A DNA stretch of 5,871 nucleotides from Bacillota bacterium (GTDB lineage: Bacteria; Bacillota; Dethiobacteria; Dethiobacterales; Dethiobacteraceae): positions 1-5,871 of the forward strand of contig JANKMV010000145.1 in NCBI GenBank assembly GCA_024650095.1, given 5' to 3'. A program made the translations under genes and the position numbers. Under the pieces are notes generated by a model. It was not told the DNA's origin. It saw nothing but the letters and a program-made list of their open reading frames with translations, and made no database searches. Below, piece after piece: positions 1-4,827 of this stretch. The number at the start of each line of letters is the position of its first letter. The first letter of the stretch is position 1.

Positions 1-1
1 T

Positions 2-289
2 GATTATCTATGTTCCCAAGCGGATGGGTATGATGTATCCGTGGTCAAGGACGGCGCATACTATCAACCACTGTGTGCCATCTACCATAAAAATTGTCTT
101 CCTTTCATTGAGCAACAGCTAGCTCATTATCAATATCGAGTTGCAAATTTTTTTGCAAACGTACATGTGCGTGCCATAGAAATGTCTGAATTAATTCCGC
201 TAGATCAGGATGGCATCTCATTTTTGAATATCAACACCCCAGATGATTACCGTATAGCGCAGGAGATTGCGAGTCGTGAGCTTACGTAA
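2..289 (+). CDS. mobA: MobA, molybdenum cofactor guanylyltransferase (C-terminal part only)
   Basis: This frame is already open at the window edge and gives the last 95 residues of the protein; the N-terminal nucleotide-binding half lies outside. MobA transfers GMP from GTP to molybdopterin in the cytoplasm, giving the guanine dinucleotide cofactor of DMSO-reductase-family enzymes such as formate dehydrogenase. What I see is the pattern typical of the MobA C-terminal half: a QPLCAIY segment followed by a CLPFIEQQL helix, an FF pair, and near the end FLNINTPDDY, which matches the conserved NxNTPxD motif of the family. The TAA stop at 287-289 is followed at once by the mobB ribosome binding site, so the two genes are surely co-transcribed. 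The first in-window start-like codon (GTG at 41) is internal, because upstream codons such as those for Asp-Tyr-Leu-Cys are coding. Identification is good despite truncation. Confidence 0.88.
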   Translation, partial: DYLCSQADGYDVSVVKDGAYYQPLCAIYHKNCLPFIEQQLAHYQYRVANFFANVHVRAIEMSELIPLDQDGISFLNINTPDDYRIAQEIASRELT

Positions 290-296
290 AGGAGGT
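290..296 (+). promoter_or_regulatory. Ribosome binding site of mobB
   Basis: AGGAGGT starts one base after the mobA stop codon and lies 6 bases before a GTG at 303. This perfect Shine-Dalgarno sequence fixes GTG 303 as the mobB start, rather than the in-frame ATG at 267, which sits inside mobA and has no comparable site. The tight arrangement suggests translational coupling of mobA and mobB. Confidence 0.85.
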
Positions 297-302
297 AATT
301 GT

Positions 303-806
303 GTGACGATCCCAGTAGTCGCCATAGTCGGTCAATCAGGAAGTGGAAAAACTACCTTGATCTGCGGTGTGTTGCCTATTCTCAAGGCTCATGGCTATAG
401 GGTGGCCACCATCAAGCACGATGTCCATGGATTCGAACTGGATACCCCTGGTAAAGATACGTGGAAACATGCTCATGCAGGCGCAGATATTGTGGTGATC
501 TCATCAAGAGAAAAATTTGCATTGCTAGAACGTGTCGTGGAGGAATTGACGCTCGATCAAGTCATAGCGAGGATTACAAACGTAGATTTGATTTTAGTTG
601 AAGGGTATAAACATAACGATAAGCCCAAAATAGAGGTATTTCGCGCCTCGGTTCATGCCGCACCCCTGTGTTCTTTTCAACAAGACTTATTAGCCATTGT
701 CTCTGATGTGATGCCGACGTTAGGAGTACCTGTATTTTCCTTAGACGATTATGAAGGTGTGGTCTCTTTGCTGGAAGAAAAAATTGTAAAACTAGAAGAA
801 AAGTAA
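303..806 (+). CDS. mobB: MobB, GTP-binding adaptor of molybdopterin-guanine dinucleotide synthesis
   Basis: The product has 167 residues from the GTG start, close to the usual size of stand-alone MobB. It is a P-loop GTPase-like protein thought to assist MobA in forming or handing over the MGD cofactor; it is helpful rather than strictly required in E. coli. Visible motifs are a Walker A loop GQSGSGKT (residues 10-17), the family block running from TIKHD through GFELDTPGKDT to HAGAD (about 37-62), and the Walker B-like segment DLILVEGYK (95-103) followed by PKIEVFR (108-114), all characteristic of MobB. There is no signal peptide or membrane segment, so it is cytoplasmic. It sits directly behind mobA with a Shine-Dalgarno sequence abutting the mobA stop. 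No terminator with a T-run follows it, so read-through towards moaA is possible. Confidence 0.93.
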   Translation: MTIPVVAIVGQSGSGKTTLICGVLPILKAHGYRVATIKHDVHGFELDTPGKDTWKHAHAGADIVVISSREKFALLERVVEELTLDQVIARITNVDLILVEGYKHNDKPKIEVFRASVHAAPLCSFQQDLLAIVSDVMPTLGVPVFSLDDYEGVVSLLEEKIVKLEEK

Positions 807-852
807 GATTTTTGTTAGAATTACTTCCCCATTACGAGATAGGATAAAGAGA

Positions 853-999
853 ATGGCAGGAATTGTTCAAAGGAAAGAGAATGTAATTTGTAGATTCATT
901 CTAAAGTTATACTGCAAGGAAGCTATATCGCTTGCAATTAACAAGCGGCCAGTGTTACCAGTACTAAAAATCGTATTTTATTCTTGGTACTATATGTGA
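853..999 (+). CDS. Doubtful small open frame, 48 codons, unknown
   Basis: An ATG at 853 opens 48 codons, beginning MAGIVQRKEN and ending in an aromatic-rich tail (VFYSWYYM) before TGA at 997-999. The predicted peptide is basic in its first part and hydrophobic towards the end. Upstream there is only a weak purine stretch (AGGATAAAGAG) and no clear Shine-Dalgarno sequence, unlike every other gene here. I recognise no family. A chance frame in an AT-rich gap or a decayed gene remnant is more likely than a real small protein. Its stop codon overlaps the TGTGA-N4-TCACA palindrome. Confidence 0.15.
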   Translation: MAGIVQRKENVICRFILKLYCKEAISLAINKRPVLPVLKIVFYSWYYM

Positions 1000-1008
1000 T
1001 TGTTCACA
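995..1008. promoter_or_regulatory. Palindrome TGTGA-N4-TCACA, possible operator
   Basis: TGTGA (995-999) and TCACA (1004-1008) form perfect 5-bp arms around TTGT. The half-sites look like those bound by CRP/FNR-type regulators, but the spacing is 4 bases, whereas classical CRP sites have 6 between these arms. FNR-type sites have a 4-base gap but use different arms (TTGAT/ATCAA). It overlaps the putative -35 element of moaA, so binding here could affect that promoter. A chance palindrome remains quite possible. Confidence 0.25.
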
Positions 1009-1028
1009 CCACAAGAGTATGGTAAGAT
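1000..1028 (+). promoter_or_regulatory. Weak candidate promoter for moaA
   Basis: TTGTTC (1000-1005) and TAAGAT (1023-1028) are 17 bases apart. They match the sigma-A consensus at 3 of 6 and 4 of 6 positions. Transcription would begin near 1035, just before the 1038-1071 stem. The match is poor and the call rests mainly on ideal spacing and position; moaA may instead be transcribed from upstream of mobA. Confidence 0.25.
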
Positions 1029-1037
1029 GACCCTAAT

Positions 1038-1071
1038 GACCAGTAGTGGGTTTATCTGGTTCTGACTGGTC
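1038..1071 (+). other. Stem-loop in the moaA 5' leader
   Basis: GACCAGT (1038-1044) pairs perfectly with ACTGGTC (1065-1071) across a 20-base loop. The loop contains another CTGGT (1056-1060) that could pair with the same upstream ACCAG, so two alternative foldings exist. No T-run follows, so it is not an intrinsic terminator. It ends 8 bases before the GGAGG of moaA and might influence translation, but it does not cover the Shine-Dalgarno sequence. It is not matched to any known RNA family. Confidence 0.35.
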
Positions 1072-1079
1072 CCTGAAGT

Positions 1080-1084
1080 GGAGG
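1080..1084 (+). promoter_or_regulatory. Ribosome binding site of moaA
   Basis: GGAGG lies 7 bases before the ATG at 1092 and supports this start, which also places the first iron-sulfur cysteine at residue 23 as expected for MoaA. Confidence 0.8.
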
Positions 1085-1091
1085 AAAAGAC

Positions 1092-2078
1092 ATGGCTACA
1101 TTAGTTGACCCCATTGGTCGAAAAATAGAATACTTGCGTGTTTCTGTGGTTGACAGTTGCAATCTACATTGCTTTTACTGTAGTCCGAAAGAAGCATGTC
1201 GTCCACGTACTGTGCGTGACCAATTAAGTAAGGAGCAAATTATTCGTGTGATTGCCGCTGCTGCAGAATTGGGTATACGTAAAATCCGCTTAACTGGTGG
1301 GGAGCCGCTCATACGTAAAGATATTGTGGAGATCGTGCGGGATGTTGCGCAGATAAACGGCATCGAGGATTTAAGCTTGACCACCAATGGGACACTGTTA
1401 GCTCAGTTAGCTAAACCTCTTAAAGAGGCGGGGCTCAAGCGAGTTAATATTTCGCTGGACTCATTGGATGAAACTAACTTTGCTACCATCACTCATGGGG
1501 GTGACATTAAAACCACACTTACAGGGATTGATGCCGCTGTTGAAGTGGGCCTAACGCCCATTAAAATTAACATGGTTGTGATTAAGGACGTTAATGATCA
1601 TGAAATTGAGTCATTTGCCCGCATGACTCTTGAAAAAGATATTCATGTACGTTTCATTGAGTATATGCCATTGCTGGGCCAAGAAGCATCGTGGAAGCAG
1701 CATTTTTTATCATCAGCAGAAATAATGAGCTACTGTGCTTCTGTGGCTGAACTTGAAGCACTACCCGAAGATGACGCACATGGACCGGCAAAAAATTATA
1801 AATTTGCTGGGGCGAAGGGTATTCTTGGTTTTATTACACCCATTAGTCAACATTTTTGTGCGACATGCAATCGATTACGTCTAACAAGTGATGGTAAAAT
1901 TAAACCATGCTTGTTTGCAGAGGATGTAGTTGATCTTATGCCGGCTCTCATTGCAGGTCAAAATTTGCATCCTCTATTTTTGGAAGCTGTTTCGAGGAAA
2001 CCTCTTCATGAAGATATTAGCCCAGCATCATTAGGAGGAGTGTTTGGCCCACAAGGTATGGTAGATATAGGTGGTTAA
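1092..2078 (+). CDS. moaA: MoaA, GTP 3',8-cyclase (radical SAM)
   Basis: The product is 328 residues, the usual length. MoaA carries out the first step of molybdenum cofactor synthesis: a radical SAM reaction turns GTP into 3',8-cyclo-7,8-dihydro-GTP, which MoaC converts to cyclic pyranopterin monophosphate. The N-terminal cluster motif CxxxCxxC is at C23, C27 and C30, the SAM-binding TGGEP at 68-72, and TTNG at 97-100. The C-terminal cluster motif is C256, C259 and C273 (CxxC-x13-C), with R261 and R263 in the segment known to contact GTP. The protein ends in Gly-Gly, the conserved MoaA tail that reaches into the active site and is needed for activity. All key residues are present, so it should be functional. 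It is cytoplasmic and oxygen-sensitive. The MOSC gene follows after 15 bases; moaC is not in the window. Confidence 0.97.
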   Translation: MATLVDPIGRKIEYLRVSVVDSCNLHCFYCSPKEACRPRTVRDQLSKEQIIRVIAAAAELGIRKIRLTGGEPLIRKDIVEIVRDVAQINGIEDLSLTTNGTLLAQLAKPLKEAGLKRVNISLDSLDETNFATITHGGDIKTTLTGIDAAVEVGLTPIKINMVVIKDVNDHEIESFARMTLEKDIHVRFIEYMPLLGQEASWKQHFLSSAEIMSYCASVAELEALPEDDAHGPAKNYKFAGAKGILGFITPISQHFCATCNRLRLTSDGKIKPCLFAEDVVDLMPALIAGQNLHPLFLEAVSRKPLHEDISPASLGGVFGPQGMVDIGG

Positions 2079-2093
2079 TTAGGGGAGGGTCTC

Positions 2094-2531
2094 ATGGCAA
2101 CGATTGTGGCGGTTTCCGTCAGTGTAGAAAAAGGAATGAGAAAAACAAATGTTTCGGAAGCCACATTGCAAACGGAACATGGTATTGTTGGTGATGCTCA
2201 TGCCGGCAAGTGGCACCGTCAGGTGAGTTTGTTGGCACAGGAAAGCATAAAAAAAATGCAAGATAAAGGTCTTACGGTGGATGCAGGGGACTTTGCAGAA
2301 AATATTACAACGGAAGGCATAGATTTGCCCGTGTTACCCATAGGTACAAAAATACGCGTGGGTTCAGATGTGTTACTAGAAGTTACGCAAATTGGCAAAG
2401 TGTGTCATGATCGTTGTGCAATTTATTATCAAGCGGGCGATTGTGTGATGCCCAAAGAAGGGATTTTCACGCGAGTTTTAGCCGGTGGCACCGTTTACCC
2501 TCATGACGAAATTACTATTGTTATCTCCTAG
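2094..2531 (+). CDS. Stand-alone MOSC-domain protein
   Basis: This 145-residue protein consists of a single MOSC domain, the fold shared with the C-terminus of Moco sulfurase and with YiiM/YcbX-type proteins. MOSC domains are thought to carry or transfer sulfur, or bind Moco, through a conserved cysteine. The sequence shows GIVGDAHAGKWHRQVSLL (30-47), GDFAENIT (65-72), and GKVCHDRC (101-108) followed by a further cysteine at 117 in AGDC. C104 in the GKxCH context is the likely functional cysteine; C108 and C117 are extra and could add metal or redox chemistry. A strong purine-rich site (GGGGAGGG, 2082-2089) precedes the ATG, and the gap after moaA is only 15 bases, so the two form one operon. 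Firmicutes often keep such small MOSC genes beside moaA or moaC. The exact substrate is unknown; no symbol is given because the family is not well named. Confidence 0.88.
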   Translation: MATIVAVSVSVEKGMRKTNVSEATLQTEHGIVGDAHAGKWHRQVSLLAQESIKKMQDKGLTVDAGDFAENITTEGIDLPVLPIGTKIRVGSDVLLEVTQIGKVCHDRCAIYYQAGDCVMPKEGIFTRVLAGGTVYPHDEITIVIS

Positions 2532-2551
2532 GTGGTTATAGGGTTTAAGCC

Positions 2552-2580
2552 TTGTCCCTCGGGATATAATATGTTACAAT
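2552..2580 (+). promoter_or_regulatory. Sigma-A type promoter of ftsH
   Basis: TTGTCC (2552-2557) and TACAAT (2575-2580) are separated by exactly 17 bases, matching the consensus at 4 of 6 and 5 of 6 positions. A perfect TATAAT also sits at 2565-2570, but has no -35 element at the right distance. Transcription would begin near 2587, giving a leader of about 40 bases before the TTG start. No T-run terminator separates the MOSC gene from this promoter, so read-through from the Moco operon may add to ftsH expression. Confidence 0.65.
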
Positions 2581-2613
2581 TGAAGAATGGGTGTAATTGG
2601 GGCCGTTTGAGAG

Positions 2614-2619
2614 AGGAGG
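2614..2619 (+). promoter_or_regulatory. Ribosome binding site that fixes a TTG start for ftsH
   Basis: AGGAGG ends 7 bases before a TTG at 2627. An earlier in-frame TTG at 2597 lies upstream of this site and has none of its own. The protein read from 2627 begins [16 protein letters not shown], the usual start of Gram-positive FtsH proteins. Confidence 0.85.
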
Positions 2620-2626
2620 CATATTT

Positions 2627-3670
2627 TTGAATAGATTTGTCCGGCAGGCAATGTTTTACCTAGTCATATTGCTGGTTGCCGTTGTTATTATTAACTACTT
2701 TAATACGCCAGTCGAAGCACCAAAGGCTTTGTCTTATGATGAGTTTATCACTGCAGTTGAAGGTGGACAGGTGGCTGATGTTTTAATCGTTGAAAGTATC
2801 ATCACAGGTACACTTAAAGATGGGACCGATTTTGAATCGTATAACATGGAAACTAAAGAAATGCTCACACAACGACTGTTAGAGCAAAATGTGACAATCA
2901 TTGGTGAGGATCCGCCGGAACCACAGTGGTGGGCTAGTATTGCCTCCATTATGATTCCATTTATCATTTTAATGGTGATCTTCTTTTTATTTATGCAACA
3001 ATCGCAAGGCGGCGGCAATCGGGTGATGAACTTTGGTAAATCGAAAGCTCGTCTCCACGATAATACGCGTAAGCGTGTCACATTTGATGACGTGGCCGGT
3101 GCAGATGAAGAAAAGTATGAGCTGGTGGAAATCGTTGAGTTTTTAAAGGAGCCACGTAAATTTCTCGAGCTGGGCGCTCGTATTCCCACCGGTGTACTTT
3201 TGGTGGGATCGCCTGGAACAGGTAAAACATTGCTCGCTCGTGCGGTCGCCGGGGAAGCCGGTGTCCCTTTCTTTAGCATTTCAGGTTCTGACTTTGTGGA
3301 AATGTTTGTTGGTGTAGGTGCTTCACGGGTACGTGATTTATTTGAAACGGCGAAAAAAAATTCGCCCTGTATTGTTTTTATTGATGAAATTGATGCTGTG
3401 GGTCGTCAGCGTGGAGCGGGTCTTGGCGGTGGACATGATGAGCGTGAGCAAACGCTAAACCAGCTACTCGTTGAGATGGATGGCTTTGATGCACATGAAG
3501 GCATTATTATCATTGCAGCCACAAATCGTCCCGATATTTTAGATCCGGCACTACTTCGGCCGGGGCGCTTTGACCGGCAAGTTACCGTTAGCCTCCCAGA
3601 TGTAAAAGGACGAGAAGAAATTCTTAAAGTCCATGCCCGTACAAGCCTTTTAAAAAGGATGCAGATTTAG
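2627..3670 (+). CDS. ftsH: FtsH, N-terminal part: membrane anchor and AAA+ ATPase (frame broken at 3' end)
   Basis: FtsH is the membrane-bound, ATP-driven zinc protease that degrades damaged membrane proteins and some short-lived cytoplasmic regulators. This frame gives 347 residues: a first membrane helix (about 9-25), an extracytoplasmic domain (about 26-102), a second membrane helix (about 103-123), then the AAA+ domain. That domain shows Walker A GSPGTGKT (194-201, with Ser where Pro is commoner), the pore loop FVG (227-229), Walker B IVFIDEID (249-256), and the second region of homology ATNRPD through RPGRFDR (298-317) with arginine fingers R311 and R314. After HAR (336-338) the frame is lost: nine unrelated codons follow and end at TAG 3668-3670. 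The rest of FtsH continues in the -1 frame from about 3643. Alone, this product would lack the ATPase lid and the whole protease domain. Confidence 0.93.
   Translation: MNRFVRQAMFYLVILLVAVVIINYFNTPVEAPKALSYDEFITAVEGGQVADVLIVESIITGTLKDGTDFESYNMETKEMLTQRLLEQNVTIIGEDPPEPQWWASIASIMIPFIILMVIFFLFMQQSQGGGNRVMNFGKSKARLHDNTRKRVTFDDVAGADEEKYELVEIVEFLKEPRKFLELGARIPTGVLLVGSPGTGKTLLARAVAGEAGVPFFSISGSDFVEMFVGVGASRVRDLFETAKKNSPCIVFIDEIDAVGRQRGAGLGGGHDEREQTLNQLLVEMDGFDAHEGIIIIAATNRPDILDPALLRPGRFDRQVTVSLPDVKGREEILKVHARTSLLKRMQI
3641..3655 (+). other. Frameshift point in ftsH with -1 slippery heptamer
   Basis: Family knowledge predicts a conserved lysine-proline soon after HAR. In the downstream frame, AAG CCT (3643-3648) encodes just that, so the ancestral reading was almost certainly CGT AAC AAG CCT with one A now missing near 3641. 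Eight bases later, TTTAAAA (3649-3655) is a canonical X-XXY-YYZ slippery heptamer, correctly phased with zero-frame codons TTA AAA. A -1 slip here enters exactly the frame encoding the rest of FtsH and gives a protein of normal length. I see no strong stem downstream or Shine-Dalgarno-like stimulator at the usual distance upstream. A sequencing or assembly error is the simplest cause. Confidence 0.85.
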
Positions 3671-4584
3671 GGGTTATTGCGCGGAGGACGCCCGGATTTA
3701 GCGGTGCTGATTTAGAGAATATCATTAACGAAGGGGCCCTCCTTTCGGGTCGTCGCGATAAAAAGATGATTGGCATGGATGAACTGGAAGAAGCCATTGA
3801 TCGTGTCATGGGTGGCACTGAAAAGAAAAGTCGCGTTATTAATGAGTTTGAGAAAAAAATCGTCGCTTTTCATGAAGCAGGTCATGCTATGGTGGGTTAT
3901 CTATTGCCCAACACGGATCCTGTGCATAAAGTTTCCATCATACCCAGAGGTCATGCAGGTGGCTATACGTTAATGTTACCTGAACAGGATCGCTATTACA
4001 TGACTAAATCCGAACTACTTTCGCGTGTAACGACGTTACTAGCAGGCAGAGTATCGGAACAAGTTGTGCTTGATGAGATTTCTACAGGAGCGCAAAATGA
4101 TTTAGAGCGCGCTACATCCATTGTCCGTCAAATGATTATGGAATATGGCATGAGTGACCGCCTCGGTCCCATTACGCTGGGGAAAAAGCAGTATGAGCAA
4201 GTTTTCCTAGGCCGTGACTTGACGCGTGATCGGGATTATTCAGAAGAAATTGCCCGCTCCATAGATCTAGAGATGAGAACAATTATGGATGAACGCTATA
4301 AGCAAGCAGAAGAAATCATTCAACAAAACCGTGACAAGTTAGATTTATTGGCCAATGCGTTACTAGAGCAGGAAACGCTTGACGCGGAAGAAATAACTGC
4401 GCTAATGGAAGGTGTGCCGCTGTCTGACATTAAAGACAAGCGTCAGCTAGCACAGAAAGCTCAGCAAGATGAGGATGCCCAAGAAGTGCGGACAAAGGGT
4501 TTAGACACAAATGTAGATAAGGATACTGTGAAAATCGTGATCAATGAGAAGAAAATTGAGAGCGATACAAAAAAGCAAGAATAA
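3643..4584 (+). CDS. ftsH: FtsH, C-terminal part: AAA+ lid and zinc metalloprotease (frame-shifted continuation)
   Basis: This is the second half of the same gene in another frame; it has no start codon or ribosome binding site of its own at a suitable place. With the frame restored, the whole protein is 652 residues, normal for FtsH. The segment starts at [10 protein letters not shown], then the ATPase lid with [21 protein letters not shown]. The peptidase domain follows, with the zinc motif HEAGH (H416 and H420 in restored numbering, 3871-3885) and the third ligand D492 in [10 protein letters not shown]. The last 55 or so residues after the final helices are a charged, Lys/Asp/Glu/Gln-rich tail, as is common in this family. 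Every catalytic residue is intact and codon quality does not decay, which argues for a recent lesion, a sequencing error or a programmed shift rather than an old pseudogene. An ATG at 3766 exists but would cut the lid. Confidence 0.92.
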   Translation, partial: KPFKKDADLGVIARRTPGFSGADLENIINEGALLSGRRDKKMIGMDELEEAIDRVMGGTEKKSRVINEFEKKIVAFHEAGHAMVGYLLPNTDPVHKVSIIPRGHAGGYTLMLPEQDRYYMTKSELLSRVTTLLAGRVSEQVVLDEISTGAQNDLERATSIVRQMIMEYGMSDRLGPITLGKKQYEQVFLGRDLTRDRDYSEEIARSIDLEMRTIMDERYKQAEEIIQQNRDKLDLLANALLEQETLDAEEITALMEGVPLSDIKDKRQLAQKAQQDEDAQEVRTKGLDTNVDKDTVKIVINEKKIESDTKKQE

Positions 4585-4589
4585 TGACT

Positions 4590-4621
4590 AGCACGGGTGG
4601 TTTGCCATCTGTGCTTTTTTT
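4590..4621 (+). terminator. Rho-independent terminator after ftsH
   Basis: Six bases past the ftsH stop, an 11-bp stem (4590-4600 with 4605-4615, including two G-T wobbles) closes a TTTG loop and runs into seven T residues (4615-4621). This is a classic intrinsic terminator and separates ftsH from fhs transcription. Confidence 0.92.
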
Positions 4622-4652
4622 GTGTTCACGTTTTATAGATAGTTTGAGTGTG

Positions 4653-4683
4653 TTGAATAGTTTTTTATTTTTAGTCTGATAAT
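4653..4683 (+). promoter_or_regulatory. Weak candidate promoter for fhs
   Basis: TTGAAT (4653-4658) and GATAAT (4678-4683) lie in the AT-rich stretch after the terminator. The -10 element matches 5 of 6 positions, but the 19-base spacer is longer than ideal. Transcription would start near 4690, just before the inverted repeat at 4703-4761. Since ftsH is terminated, fhs needs a promoter in this gap, but others further down (for instance around TATATT at 4791) cannot be excluded. Confidence 0.25.
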
Positions 4684-4702
4684 AATAGCGAAATCTTGTG
4701 TG

Positions 4703-4761
4703 TGCAGTGATTTATCAGTAAATTGAAGAAAAATTGCTGTAATAAGGAAGGATTCACTGCA
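4703..4761 (+). other. Inverted repeat in the fhs leader, possible structured RNA
   Basis: TGCAGTGA (4703-4710) pairs perfectly with TCACTGCA (4754-4761). Outside it, alternating G and T on both sides (about 4698-4702 and 4762-4766) could add G-U wobble pairs. Inside, TTATCAG (4712-4718) can pair with CTG and ATAA (4737-4745, two-base bulge). The result resembles a nested two-stem leader RNA. There is no T-run after it and nothing complementary to the fhs Shine-Dalgarno sequence, so no obvious switch mechanism. It could equally be a pair of protein-binding half-sites on DNA. I do not recognise a THF riboswitch or other known class. Confidence 0.35.
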
Positions 4762-4812
4762 TGTGTGTAGAAATGTAACAAATGGCACATTATATTTTGC
4801 TAAAACATAGTA

Positions 4813-4820
4813 GGGAGGGA
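4813..4820 (+). promoter_or_regulatory. Ribosome binding site of fhs
   Basis: GGGAGGGA lies 7 bases before the ATG at 4828 (its GGAGG core ends 9 bases before). It supports this start, which gives an N-terminus typical for the family. Confidence 0.8.
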
Positions 4821-4827
4821 TTTTTTA

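Larger units (their letters stand above)
807..1091 (+). other. Intergenic region and moaA leader
   Basis: This 285-base stretch between mobB and moaA has no recognised gene. In order it holds a weak 6-bp inverted repeat around the mobB stop (801-806 with 821-826, no T-run), a short open frame of doubtful status (853-999), a small hairpin CGCTTG/CAAGCG with a 7-base loop (929-934 with 942-947), the palindrome TGTGA-N4-TCACA (995-1008), a weak promoter-like pair, and a 7-bp stem (1038-1044 with 1065-1071) shortly before the moaA ribosome binding site. I looked for the conserved blocks of the Moco RNA motif as I remember them and could not match them with confidence. A covariance-model search would decide. 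Confidence 0.6.

Noticed and set aside
267..302. ATG at 267 as the mobB start
   Set aside because: It lies inside the mobA coding end and lacks a ribosome binding site; GTG 303 follows a perfect AGGAGGT and places the P-loop at the usual distance from the N-terminus.
801..826. AAGTAA/TTACTT inverted repeat at the mobB end as terminator
   Set aside because: The stem is only 6 bp and AT-rich with a 14-base loop, and no T-run follows.
2527..2542. CCTA/TAGG repeat after the MOSC gene as terminator
   Set aside because: The stem is about 4 bp with no T-run; read-through into ftsH cannot be excluded.
2597..2626. Upstream TTG at 2597 as the ftsH start
   Set aside because: It lies before the AGGAGG at 2614-2619 and would add ten residues not typical of FtsH; TTG 2627 is correctly spaced from that site.
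2734..3279. Reverse-strand open frame of 181 codons
   Set aside because: It lies entirely within ftsH on the opposite strand, has a Ser/Pro-rich unspecific composition and no recognisable motif.
3683..3687. GGAGG inside ftsH as a restart site for the protease half
   Set aside because: No ATG, GTG or TTG in the protease frame lies at a suitable distance; the residues encoded here are conserved FtsH lid sequence.
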